A stretch of DNA of 8,919 nucleotides from Victivallales bacterium (GTDB lineage Bacteria; Verrucomicrobiota; Lentisphaeria; Oligosphaerales; Oligosphaeraceae), in the NCBI GenBank assembly GCA_017431185.1, contig JAFRLP010000612.1, positions 1-8,919 on the forward strand, given 5' to 3'. Under the pieces are notes generated by a model. That model did not search any database and was not told the DNA's origin. It was given only the letters and a program-made list of their open reading frames with translations. The translations under genes were made by a program, and so were the position numbers. Of the stretch, positions 1 through 6,626 are shown in pieces. How positions within the stretch are numbered: position 1 is the stretch's first letter; every line of letters starts with the position of its first letter.

Positions 1-46
1 TCGACTGCATAGAGACAACTGCAGTCAGAACTCCGGCTGGGATGGT

Positions 47-61
47 TCGGTGGTCCACCGA
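47..61. repeat. Palindrome, 7-bp arms, 1-nt centre
   Basis: TCGGTGG and CCACCGA flank a single central T. The near-continuous dyad is too tight for a stable RNA hairpin and looks more like a dimeric protein-binding site (operator-like). No gene start lies close enough to assign a target. Confidence 0.4.
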
Positions 62-81
62 GTCAGTGGCAAGAGACAGGC

Positions 82-113
82 TTCTTTTGAATCGCCTTGG
101 CGTGACAAGAGAA
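82..113. repeat. Imperfect hairpin
   Basis: Positions 82-89 pair with 106-113 over 8 bp, including one T·G pair when read on the plus strand. After a 3x3 mismatch, CGCC (93-96) faces GGCG (99-102). No T-tract follows on either strand, so it does not look like an intrinsic terminator. Confidence 0.35.
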
Positions 114-184
114 TAGTGTGCGCTTTAGCCGACTTTTAGGATATTAACACAGCAACTGTACGTCCAGTGATTATTAATCTGCGA

Positions 185-223
185 GAGGCTATATGAGCAT
201 TTCATTTGTGCTCTTGTAGCCTC
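185..223. repeat. Long hairpin downstream of the integrase
   Basis: GAGGCTA (185-191) pairs with TAGCCTC (217-223). The stem continues with a T·G and an A-T pair, one T/T mismatch, then GAGCA (195-199) with TGCTC (209-213), closing on a 9-nt loop. That gives 14 pairs in 39 nt. It starts 67 nt beyond the integrase stop codon. It could end or protect the integrase transcript, but no U-tract follows on the minus strand, so a classical intrinsic terminator is not supported. Confidence 0.5.
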
Positions 224-290
224 CCAAGCAGTCCCACATCGGGGTGGCCTCCGTTGTAGTCTTTCCGCACCATCATAAGTTAGGCACTCA

Positions 291-1619
291 TCAATTCTCG
301 CTGGTCAGGAGTTCGCGGATTTTCTGGTTCTCCGGTGTGTCGGGCAGGGAATCGATGTACTGGAGAGTGCGGTTTATCTTCTCCTGCGGTGTGATGACGC
401 CAACTTCGCCAGCGATGGCGGCTATGGCCTTCTGCTGGGCATCTTCGCCGATGTGGGTATAGAAGGCATCCAGAATATCGCAATCGTCCCCAAGGATGGA
501 CTGCACAACGGCCTTCGGCACGCCTGCCTCCGCACAGTGCGACGCAAAGGAATGTCGCAGGCTATGGAATCCATACACAGTGACGGCCTTGGCTCGTTCT
601 TTCACTTTAACAGAGGGGGTCAGGCCAATCCACTTGATAACGCGCAGCACATCGATATTAACCAGCCCATTGCCGATGTTTCTCCCGTTTTCATCCTCCT
701 TGTTGTACCGTTCCGCAACCTTCGGGCAGACATAGCCGAATTCATCTGTTTTCCACGCCAAAGCGCCTTTCAGGACAGTAAGGAGCTGTGGGGCGATGGG
801 GATGGAAACGTCCTTGCCCGTCTTGAACTGTTTGCACTCGATTTTCCTTTGCTCAAGGTTTACCTTCGACCAGCGCAACAGCACGCAGTCCTTCAAACGC
901 TGGCCGCTAAAAAGACCCAAGTAATAGACGACCTTAATTTCCTCCTTGTTCTTCACCTTGAACTTAGGGTTGTCCAAAACCTCCAGCAAGGCCTTCTCCT
1001 GCTCGTGGGTAAAAGACAACCGACGCACACCAATGTTCTGCTCTTCGCGGGGCTTACGCATCAATGTCTTCAATGAGAACGGGTTTGCGTTACCATTGCA
1101 GTATTTGGAAAGAACGCTGAAGATTTTGCGAAGACGCCGGATCTTGCGATTGTGTGTCTCCACGGAGATGCACAGGGTCTTCATCCTCTCGGAGAAAGCA
1201 AAAGCATCCTCCCGCGTGATGGTGTGCAACTCTCTCATCGGGTCGCCAATGAATGCCACGAAATCACGAAACGTTGTCTGATAACCCTGATGCTCATTGA
1301 CTGTTGCGGGCATGGCACGGTCTGGGGATGCCGAATACTTTTCCCAGGCTTCTCCAAGAGTGACACGCATCATTCGGCCTTCAAGCTGGCGGGCATTCTT
1401 CACATGGGCGGCAACGACCTCTACAGTGGTGGCCTGCAACGTCGGAAGCAGCCTATGGTACTCCTTCAACGCCTCGTCATAACCGTCCGTCTTGAGATTG
1501 ACGTTCTTGCGCTTGCCCTGTATCTGGTATCGGAGGTAGTAGTTTCCTCCCTCCTTGACCTGATAGATGGTGCCGATTGGTAGTTTTTCCTGTTCCATTC
1601 GCTTTTTCTTTCTGCCCAT
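291..1619 (-). CDS. Tyrosine recombinase / phage-type integrase
   Basis: Site-specific DNA recombinase of about 442 residues, expected to cut and rejoin DNA through a tyrosine and so integrate or excise a mobile element. The basic N-terminus is followed by a short beta-rich arm-binding-like segment (about residues 10-60), a core-binding helical domain (about 85-190) and a C-terminal catalytic domain (about 205-420). Visible catalytic positions are R241 (SGQRLKDC), K269 (TGKDV), H352 and R355 (HSLRHSFASH), and the nucleophile Y387 (DAFYTH). The usual His/Trp nine residues before the tyrosine is Asp378 (ILGDD), which is atypical. The ATG at 1619 is chosen because AGGAG lies 9 nt upstream; a TTG at 1649 is in frame but lies upstream of that ribosome binding site. 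The gene sits 123 bp from the 3' end of tRNA-Leu and reads away from it, as integrases of tRNA-targeting islands often do. The exact element type is unknown. Confidence 0.93.
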   Translation of the reverse strand: MGRKKKRMEQEKLPIGTIYQVKEGGNYYLRYQIQGKRKNVNLKTDGYDEALKEYHRLLPTLQATTVEVVAAHVKNARQLEGRMMRVTLGEAWEKYSASPDRAMPATVNEHQGYQTTFRDFVAFIGDPMRELHTITREDAFAFSERMKTLCISVETHNRKIRRLRKIFSVLSKYCNGNANPFSLKTLMRKPREEQNIGVRRLSFTHEQEKALLEVLDNPKFKVKNKEEIKVVYYLGLFSGQRLKDCVLLRWSKVNLEQRKIECKQFKTGKDVSIPIAPQLLTVLKGALAWKTDEFGYVCPKVAERYNKEDENGRNIGNGLVNIDVLRVIKWIGLTPSVKVKERAKAVTVYGFHSLRHSFASHCAEAGVPKAVVQSILGDDCDILDAFYTHIGEDAQQKAIAAIAGEVGVITPQEKINRTLQYIDSLPDTPENQKIRELLTSEN

Positions 1620-1742
1620 TGCGCGGTTCTCCTGACCTGACGAAGCCAATGAGACCGATTGAGACTAATATAAGGCATTCGGGCAAAAAAAAGTCCAAGA
1701 TGCCAAAAAATGGCAAAAATTAAGGCATTTTGTGCTTAAAAT
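1620..1742. other. Repeat-bearing spacer between integrase and tRNA
   Basis: AT-rich spacer with the direct repeat TAAGGCATT at 1671-1679 and 1721-1729 (exactly 50 bp apart), GGCAAAAA at 1682-1689 and 1712-1719, and the inverted repeat TGCCA-AAAAA-TGGCA at 1701-1715. By position it should hold the integrase promoter and, if the tRNA is the attachment site, the arm-type binding sites for the integrase or its excision partner. A TATATT box lies on the minus strand at 1672-1667, but the nearest -35-like TTGGAC (1698-1693) is 20 bp away, so no promoter is called. The function of the repeats is inferred from position only. Confidence 0.45.
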
Positions 1743-1790
1743 TGGTACCCGAGGCGGGATTCGAACCCGCACGGCCTTGCGGCCAAAAGA
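1743..1790. other. Predicted attachment site (tRNA 3' half)
   Basis: Tyrosine integrases commonly recombine within the 3' half of a tRNA gene and restore it with element-borne sequence. Here the integrase lies 123 bp from the tRNA 3' end, so the crossover is expected in the T arm/acceptor region. No second copy of the tRNA 3' end occurs in positions 1-290, so the other attachment site must lie beyond the left edge, if it exists. The limits given are nominal. Confidence 0.45.
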
Positions 1791-1828
1791 TTTTAAGTCT
1801 TGTGCGTCTGCCATTTCGCCACTCGGGC
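1743..1828 (-). tRNA. tRNA-Leu (anticodon UAA)
   Basis: Complete 86-nt class II tRNA with a genomically encoded CCA end (complement of 1743-1745). The acceptor arm is GCCCGAG against CTCGGGT, with a G·U first pair, and the discriminator base is A as expected for leucine. The anticodon loop reads CUUAAAA, giving anticodon UAA. The long variable arm folds as GGCC-GCAA-GGCC, and the T arm is GCGGG-TTCGAAT-CCCGC. The base of the anticodon stem appears to be a C/U mismatch, leaving four standard pairs. The intact 3' half facing the integrase gene makes this the likely attachment site of the neighbouring element. Confidence 0.97.
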
Positions 1829-1849
1829 ATATTGGAATAGATGACAGTT

Positions 1850-1877
1850 AATGTAATGCCAAAGTCGGTAAAGTCAA
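1850..1877 (-). promoter_or_regulatory. Promoter for tRNA-Leu
   Basis: On the minus strand TTGACT (1877-1872) and TACATT (1855-1850) are separated by 16 bp, a good sigma-70-type pair. The -10 box ends 21 nt before the first base of the tRNA, leaving room for a short 5' leader. No gene lies between it and the tRNA. Confidence 0.6.
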
Positions 1878-1941
1878 GCAATCAAGGCGGAGGGCTTTAT
1901 CGACTTCTACGGAGAATCCGTTCAGCGTGGAGGGCTGGCGT

Positions 1942-2847
1942 TCAGCGATATTGCAGGTCCAGGACGGGCGTGAGGCCAAGTTCGGCGCGCGGAAGCCAGC
2001 GGTAATCCTCCGCAGGAAGCATCTCCGGCAGGGTCTTGAACAAGGCGTGGTAGCGCTGGCGGAATTTGAGCGAGTTGCGGGCGATGTTGACACTGTACTC
2101 CGTCTGTCCGAAGGAGGCGGTGGTGATGCCCTCGAAATGGTACATCTCGATGGTTGGGTCGCACGCCACCTCCCACCCCGCCAGGCGAGCGCGCACGCAC
2201 AAGTCCAAATCCTCGTATTGGACAGGATGGAAAAGCTCATCCAGCATTCCCACCGTGTCACGCAGGTCAGTGCGCATCATCCAGCAGGCGGAGATCAATG
2301 CCCAGGCGGGCCAGTAGTCCTGGTACTGCGGGGCGTTGCGGTCGGCTCCGCGTCCGCGGAAGGCGATGCGTCCCAATCGTGAAATGGCCACGCCCGCGCA
2401 TTGGATTTTGTGCGGAAGATAAGGATAGATGATTTTGGGTCCCAGGATGGCCAGGCGTTCATTGGCGTCCAGCCGCTGCCGAAAACGGGTCAGCCAGTCG
2501 GCGGAGCAGACGGCGGCGTCATTGTCCATCAGCGCCGTGTACTTTTGCGTCGCCTTCCGCCATGCCTCGTTGCGCGCCAGGCTGCACCCCAGATTGGCCG
2601 TGTTTCGCCAGGTGAGGAAATTGACGCCCGCATTCGCAAAGCGTGGGATGAACTCCTTAATCAGAGCGGGCGTGTCGTCATCCGAACAATTATCGACGAG
2701 GAACATTTCCGCAGGAAGGCATGAGGCCCCCAGGATGCTCTCCAGCGCGTGGCGGGTAAAGGTGACGCCATTGTGCGCCAACATGACGATGGTGACTGGT
2801 TCGTGCATTTGCGTCAGAAAAACAGATGCTTTTCCATTAAGACGCAC
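1942..2847 (-). CDS. Family 2 glycosyltransferase
   Basis: Predicted GT-A fold glycosyltransferase of 301 residues that moves a sugar from a nucleotide-sugar donor to a glycan acceptor, probably in surface polysaccharide or lipid-linked glycan assembly. Visible family 2 marks are the opening strand TIVMLAHNG (about 19-27), the nucleotide-binding DNCSDDD (about 52-58), NLGCSLARN (about 85-93), the metal-binding D108-N-D110 (MDNDA), and the ED motif E212-D213 (EDLDLCVRARLAGW). No membrane segment or signal peptide is seen, and the length is normal for a single-domain member. The GTG at 2847 is preferred because GGAGG lies 6 nt upstream; the in-frame ATG at 2808 lacks a clear ribosome binding site but would still leave the whole domain. 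It diverges from the GH106-like gene across 123 bp. Donor and acceptor cannot be told from sequence. Confidence 0.92.
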   Translation of the reverse strand: MRLNGKASVFLTQMHEPVTIVMLAHNGVTFTRHALESILGASCLPAEMFLVDNCSDDDTPALIKEFIPRFANAGVNFLTWRNTANLGCSLARNEAWRKATQKYTALMDNDAAVCSADWLTRFRQRLDANERLAILGPKIIYPYLPHKIQCAGVAISRLGRIAFRGRGADRNAPQYQDYWPAWALISACWMMRTDLRDTVGMLDELFHPVQYEDLDLCVRARLAGWEVACDPTIEMYHFEGITTASFGQTEYSVNIARNSLKFRQRYHALFKTLPEMLPAEDYRWLPRAELGLTPVLDLQYR

Positions 2848-2970
2848 CAAACGCCTCCATCATTTGACAGGGAGACGTTTTTTGCCAAAAAAACGGGGAA
2901 GATGGTTGCAATCAGGGATTTTTCCTTTATGGTAAGGCATCGATTCACCAACCAACGAAGGAACTCTCTG
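2848..2970. promoter_or_regulatory. Divergent promoter region
   Basis: The 123-bp gap separates the minus-strand glycosyltransferase from the plus-strand GH106-like gene and should carry both promoters. A consensus -35 hexamer, TTGACA, lies on the plus strand at 2864-2869, but no good -10 box follows at 16-18 bp. A weaker plus-strand pair is TTGCAA (2906-2911) with TATGGT (2928-2933), spacing 16. The GH106-like ribosome binding site AAGGA is at 2958-2962. Neither promoter assignment is firm. Confidence 0.35.
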
Positions 2971-5793
2971 ATGTCATACCAGGAAAGAGCCGCCCATCTG
3001 CACATTGGCGGGCAGTATTTTTTGAATCATCTTCTGGAAGAGGATGAGGTGCGTCGGCAAGTGGGCGAATTTGCCCAGGCAGGTTACGAGACGCTCTACA
3101 TCCACTCTCGCGCGGGCCTGCTCACCCCGTACTTTTCGCGGCAATGGTTTCACATGGTGGATGTCATTGTCGAGGAGTGCCGTGCCCACGGCATGATTGC
3201 CTCCATCTGGGATGAGGACTACTACCCCTCACCCACGGCGGGCGGTCGTGTGGTGTGGAACAATCCCCAGCATGCCGCGCAACGGCTGGCCTTCACAGTC
3301 CATCATGCCAAGCCTGGAGAACTGGTGCAGCTCAAACTGGCCAACGATGGCGCGGTCATGCAGTGCATGGCTCTGGTCAACGGTACATTAGAAGATATCA
3401 CCGACTGCACGGGGACGGTCAAATACGATTGGTGGGGCGGCCGTCACATCCACTCGGGCTACTCCCACAGCACAAAGATATGCTCCCCTCACATTCGGGC
3501 AGGTCTGAAGGAGCGATGGCCAGCCCTGCTGTGGCAGGCTCCCGCTGACAGCCAAGCCACCGTGATAGCCTGCCAACTGGTGCGCAATATACCCACCCAT
3601 GGTGTTGATTTGCTTAACCCTGACGCCATTGACTCCTTCCTGAATATCACCCATGAGGAGTATCTGCGCCACCATCCAAAAGATTTTTCAGAGGCGTTTG
3701 CATCCTCCTTCATGGACGAACCGAATGTCGGCAGTTCCTTCCCCTGGACAGACCGTTTCGCAGAGGAATTCCAGGCTGACCACGGCTTCGGCCTCACGCC
3801 ATTGCTGGCTCACCTGGCCATTGACATTGACGAACGCACGCCATTCATCCGCAACTGCTATCGCCAAACCATTCACAGACTGGTCACGGCCAACTATCTG
3901 GAACGGATTCAGGATTGGGACAACCGTCACGGTCTATTCAGCACAGGACACCTCTCCCGCACGGAGTTCCTCTCCTTGTCGCCTCGCCTCTGGCCCAATG
4001 AACTGCGCTGCTGCAAGTATCTGGACATCCCCTGCACGGATCCCCTCGGCTTCTACGTCGGTCTGCCGGATGCGGCGGCCTACCACACCGGCGTCAAGGT
4101 GGTCTCCTCGGCTGCAAGGCTTTTCGGCAAACCCCAGTGCGGGTCGGACGCGCTGGCCGTCATGGGCAACGAGACCGCCCTGCGTGACCTGGCTTACCAG
4201 ATGGATTTCCAGATCACCCTGGGAATCACCTTCTTCAACATCCATGGCCTTCACTACTCCCTGGACGGTGCGCGCAAGGACGAGGTGCCCCCGTGCATCT
4301 TCTACCAGCATTCCGAATGGCCGCTGATGCGCCATTTGCTGGAACCCATGCGGCGCAAGTGCGAAAGGGTCGCCTCGGGGCAGCCTGTCCATCGACTGGC
4401 GGTGCTCTACCCTGACACCAGTTTCAACGTCACCTTCACTGCGGAAAGCGACCCGTACTACAACAAACTGGAGGACGCATTCCACGCCTTTGTCGAGCGC
4501 CTGCTCTCCGCCCAGAAGGACTTCGACTTCATTGACGAGGCGACCTTGGCGGAACGCACGGCGGACACGTGGCGGCAGGACTACGACTGCATCATCTGCT
4601 TCCACACCTCTCACCTCGGCGCATCCGCCGCCAATGCTCTTGAGGCGTTCCAGGCCAAAGGCGGGCGTGTCATGCTCATCGGCGAAAGCCTTCCCAGCGT
4701 GCTGGAGTCGCTGGACAATCCATCTCGTCCCTGGACTGCCATGACGGCGGCTTTGACGCCAGAATTGACGGACGAAGCGCTGTCCTCCCTCCCAGGTCCG
4801 TCTCTCCAAGGCAATTGCCCACGCAGCATCTTTGTCCAGCGCCGCCGCTATCCAGACGGCAAAGTCCACGCTCTGCTGTTCAACCGCGGACGCGTCGATT
4901 TCGTCGGCGACCTGGACGGCACGCCAGTCGCCGTGCCCGCTGGCGGCTCCTGCTTTGACGATGACCCCGTTCTGCCCGAACCGCAGAATGCACAGGATGT
5001 CTCAGCGGGCTGGAACATCACCTTCCCCGACAATTTCCTGCCGTTGCCGTTCTGGCGCACGAACCGGGACAATGTGGGCTGGGGAGTGGATTTCCTCGCA
5101 CGAGACTACTCCGCCGTGCCTGCGGACGGTTCCGTGACCTACCAGGCGCAGTTCCTGCTGCAGGGAAAGCCAGACCATCTCAGCCTTCTGCTGGAGGAGA
5201 GCAGTTTCACCTCTCCCGATTGGAGGATTCTAATCAACGGACATGAAATCCGCCCTGCGGATTTCCATCGGCAGTTGGTCTATGATTGCCTGAACCAGAC
5301 GGCTGACATCACCCGTTTCCTCCGCAGCGACGCGGAGATGCCGTTGCTCAACACCATTCAAGTCTGCACGGAGGGGACGGAGTGCCGTCTCGTGGAAATG
5401 CCCTACCTGCATGGTGATTTCGCTGGCGAATACCGCCATGGCCTGCGCTCGTTGGCGGACTTGTGGGTTGACCGTTCCACCACCGCCTATTCCACGCTTC
5501 CCGACTGGCGTTCGCTGGGCCGCGGCATGTTCTCTGGCTGCGCCATCTATCGCCAAACCCTCGACCTGAAGGCTGGACAACACCTTCTGGATTGCGGGCG
5601 TGTGGAGGATGCAGTGGAATTCTATCTGGACGGCGCATTCGTCGCCGCCCGCATCCAGCCTCATTACTGCTTCGCCTTCGATTGCGCGGGTGGCCTCCAC
5701 ACCTTGGAACTGCGGGTCTGGAACGGCCCCGGAAACCGCGAACGCTGCTCCGATATGCCCGCCGGCCTGCTTGGGCCTGTGCGCCTGGCGTAA
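2971..5793 (+). CDS. GH106-like glycoside hydrolase
   Basis: Large predicted glycosidase (940 residues) resembling the GH106 / PF17132 group, whose characterised members are alpha-L-rhamnosidases. It starts at the ATG at 2971, with AAGGA 8 nt upstream; the longer in-frame extension to 2749 would overlap the divergent gene and looks untranslated. The N-terminal TIM barrel (about 1-430) shows the family pattern LTPYFSRQW, WDEDYYPSPTAGG (D81-E82-D83), DEP (249-251), TGHLSRTEF (325-333) and YSLDGARKDEVPP near 430. A flavodoxin-like segment with hydrophobic strands and GGRVMLIGES follows (about 470-575), then beta-sandwich domains (about 680-790 and 855-940), the last resembling a galactose-binding fold. 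No signal peptide is present, implying cytoplasmic action on imported oligosaccharides. The region around S392-D393 differs from the glutamate-bearing pattern I recall in relatives. The substrate is unproven; rhamnose is only a family-based guess. Confidence 0.78.
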   Translation: MSYQERAAHLHIGGQYFLNHLLEEDEVRRQVGEFAQAGYETLYIHSRAGLLTPYFSRQWFHMVDVIVEECRAHGMIASIWDEDYYPSPTAGGRVVWNNPQHAAQRLAFTVHHAKPGELVQLKLANDGAVMQCMALVNGTLEDITDCTGTVKYDWWGGRHIHSGYSHSTKICSPHIRAGLKERWPALLWQAPADSQATVIACQLVRNIPTHGVDLLNPDAIDSFLNITHEEYLRHHPKDFSEAFASSFMDEPNVGSSFPWTDRFAEEFQADHGFGLTPLLAHLAIDIDERTPFIRNCYRQTIHRLVTANYLERIQDWDNRHGLFSTGHLSRTEFLSLSPRLWPNELRCCKYLDIPCTDPLGFYVGLPDAAAYHTGVKVVSSAARLFGKPQCGSDALAVMGNETALRDLAYQMDFQITLGITFFNIHGLHYSLDGARKDEVPPCIFYQHSEWPLMRHLLEPMRRKCERVASGQPVHRLAVLYPDTSFNVTFTAESDPYYNKLEDAFHAFVERLLSAQKDFDFIDEATLAERTADTWRQDYDCIICFHTSHLGASAANALEAFQAKGGRVMLIGESLPSVLESLDNPSRPWTAMTAALTPELTDEALSSLPGPSLQGNCPRSIFVQRRRYPDGKVHALLFNRGRVDFVGDLDGTPVAVPAGGSCFDDDPVLPEPQNAQDVSAGWNITFPDNFLPLPFWRTNRDNVGWGVDFLARDYSAVPADGSVTYQAQFLLQGKPDHLSLLLEESSFTSPDWRILINGHEIRPADFHRQLVYDCLNQTADITRFLRSDAEMPLLNTIQVCTEGTECRLVEMPYLHGDFAGEYRHGLRSLADLWVDRSTTAYSTLPDWRSLGRGMFSGCAIYRQTLDLKAGQHLLDCGRVEDAVEFYLDGAFVAARIQPHYCFAFDCAGGLHTLELRVWNGPGNRERCSDMPAGLLGPVRLA

Positions 5794-5830
5794 AAAAGCA
5801 TCCGTGCAAAATAATTGCCAGGGAAAAGCG

Positions 5831-5836
5831 TATAAT
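5831..5836 (+). promoter_or_regulatory. Candidate -10 box for the EF-hand gene
   Basis: A perfect TATAAT lies 61 bp upstream of the EF-hand start codon, in the gap after the GH106-like stop codon. No convincing -35 hexamer is found at the normal distance, so recognition could depend on an activator or the box may be fortuitous. If used, it gives a leader of about 55 nt. Confidence 0.42.
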
Positions 5837-5842
5837 GTGTGT

Positions 5843-5866
5843 GACTGGAAAAGGAAAATTTCAGTC
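5843..5866 (+). promoter_or_regulatory. Leader hairpin before the EF-hand gene
   Basis: GACTGGAA (5843-5850) pairs with TTTCAGTC (5859-5866), including one G·U pair, around an 8-nt purine loop. It would start right at the predicted 5' end of the mRNA from the TATAAT at 5831. A 5'-terminal stem of this kind could stabilise the message. It does not cover the ribosome binding site at 5886-5890. Confidence 0.35.
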
Positions 5867-5897
5867 TTCACCAAAAATCAATCACAGGAGAAAAAAC

Positions 5898-6497
5898 ATG
5901 AACAGGATTCTTCTTACCAGTTTGCTGACAGGAATCTGCGGCCTTGCCATGGCCGCTGACCCACAACCCCCACAGCAGCCTCATCCTCAAGACGGGCGCA
6001 GGCAGGGACCGCCTCCGCAGGGAATGAACCAGATGATGCTCAAAAGGGTGGACGACACGATGGCAAAACTCACCAAGGCCGATGGTGGCAAATTGACCGC
6101 CGAACGCCGTGCCGCCTTGGACAAGGAACTTGATCAAAAGGAACTCACCAGGCAACAGAGAGCCATCAACGAGAAATTGCGTGACGCCAGAATGTATGCC
6201 GTCTTCAAAATCCTGGATACCAACGAGGACGGTGTGCTTGACGAGGCCGAGAAGGAGAAGGCCACCGAGAATTTCCAGAAATTCCTTCAGGAGCATCCCG
6301 AGAGCAATCCCATGCGCGGCATGGGGATGATGGGACCTGGCATGCGTCCCCCCAGGGGCGGAATGGACCCTGGCGGTCGTCCTCGTCCTCCCAGGGGTGG
6401 AAAGGGCGGAATGAAGGATGGCAAGGGCGGGCGTCCTCCCAAGCATGGTGAGGGCGAAAATCCTCCGCCCACTCCCCCAGAGGAAGCCAAAGAGTAA
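5898..6497 (+). CDS. Secreted EF-hand protein with Pro/Gly-rich tail
   Basis: Small exported calcium-binding-type protein of 199 residues. AGGAG sits 7 nt before the ATG. Residues 1-19 form a signal peptide (Arg, hydrophobic core, AMA cleavage site), so the mature chain would start at A20 outside the cytoplasm. It is charged and mostly helical to about residue 135. A canonical EF-hand loop, DTNEDGVLDEAE, occupies 107-118, with acidic or amide ligands at loop positions 1, 3, 5, 9 and Glu at 12. A degenerate second motif may lie in KADGGKLTAER near residue 60. The tail (about 135-199) is low-complexity, rich in Met, Pro, Gly, Lys and Arg, and includes repeated PPRGG units. The gene lies 104 bp after the GH106-like gene with its own possible promoter, so it need not be co-transcribed. 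The precise function is unknown. Confidence 0.86.
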   Translation: MNRILLTSLLTGICGLAMAADPQPPQQPHPQDGRRQGPPPQGMNQMMLKRVDDTMAKLTKADGGKLTAERRAALDKELDQKELTRQQRAINEKLRDARMYAVFKILDTNEDGVLDEAEKEKATENFQKFLQEHPESNPMRGMGMMGPGMRPPRGGMDPGGRPRPPRGGKGGMKDGKGGRPPKHGEGENPPPTPPEEAKE

Positions 6498-6510
6498 GTC
6501 AAATATTTTT

Positions 6511-6533
6511 CCAACCGCGCAATGGGAGGTTGG
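6511..6533. repeat. Hairpin after the EF-hand gene
   Basis: CCAACC (6511-6516) pairs with GGTTGG (6528-6533) around an 11-nt loop, 14 nt past the EF-hand stop codon. A run of T precedes it rather than following, so it is not a standard intrinsic terminator for the plus strand. On the minus strand it would be followed by A residues. Confidence 0.35.
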
Positions 6534-6548
6534 CCGCGCGGAGCGCGG
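6534..6548. repeat. GC palindrome, copy 1
   Basis: CCGCGC-GGA-GCGCGG is a perfect 6-bp stem with a 3-nt loop. Its exact reverse complement recurs at 6608-6622. The two copies can therefore each fold alone or pair with each other over 15 bp. Confidence 0.7.
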
Positions 6549-6577
6549 GCGATTGTGCAGGGGGGGGGCGCAATTGC
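6549..6577 (+). repeat. Hairpin with G9 tract
   Basis: Positions 6549-6558 pair with 6568-6577 over 10 bp, two of them G·U. The G·U pairs favour folding of the plus-strand RNA over its complement. The loop is A followed by eight G, and the G run (6560-6568) reaches nine including the closing base. It abuts copy 1 of the palindrome and lies between the two complementary copies. Confidence 0.55.
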
Positions 6578-6603
6578 CGCGCGGTCGATAGCGGCGGGTT
6601 TTG

Positions 6604-6626
6604 CAGACCGCGCTCCGCGCGGTCTG
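6604..6626. repeat. GC palindrome, copy 2, 10-bp stem
   Basis: CAGACCGCGC-TCC-GCGCGGTCTG is a perfect 10-bp stem with a 3-nt loop. Positions 6608-6622 are the reverse complement of copy 1 at 6534-6548. It lies in the gap between the convergent EF-hand and GH95 genes, where a bidirectional transcription barrier is plausible, but no U-tract follows on either strand. Confidence 0.65.

Larger units (their letters stand above)
1..290. other. Non-coding left edge with several hairpins
   Basis: No convincing gene or RNA family was recognised here. Reading frames are short and interrupted on both strands. The stretch is relatively AT-rich and carries several perfect or near-perfect inverted repeats: 3-9 with 20-26, 47-53 with 55-61, 82-89 with 106-113, 169-173 with 175-179, and 185-199 with 209-223. 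It lies downstream of the integrase stop codon, on the presumed element side of the tRNA. It may therefore be mobile-element intergenic DNA, a structured RNA, or protein-binding palindromes. I cannot choose between these from the sequence alone. Confidence 0.5.

Noticed and set aside
1..290. Possible tmRNA fragment (TCGAC at the left edge, GCTTTAGCC inside)
   Set aside because: No tag peptide ending in Ala-Leu-Ala-Ala before a stop, no T arm and no matching 3' CCA end within the expected length.
276..291. Integron attC-like GCCTAAC on the minus strand just after the integrase stop
   Set aside because: No matching GTTRRRY partner at a suitable distance, and the recombinase does not resemble an integron integrase.
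453..1076. 207-codon open frame on the plus strand
   Set aside because: It is antisense to the integrase, whose catalytic motifs establish the minus-strand frame; its translation shows no domain.
1909..1921. Terminator for the glycosyltransferase (ACGGA/TCCGT hairpin)
   Set aside because: The stem is only 5 bp and no U-tract follows on the minus strand.
2749..2970. N-terminal extension of the GH106-like frame
   Set aside because: It would overlap the start of the divergent glycosyltransferase, and a good ribosome binding site precedes the ATG at 2971, where family-like sequence begins.
3934..4869. 311-codon open frame on the minus strand
   Set aside because: It lies wholly antisense to the GH106-like gene, has no recognisable domain, and arises from GC-rich codon usage of the real gene.
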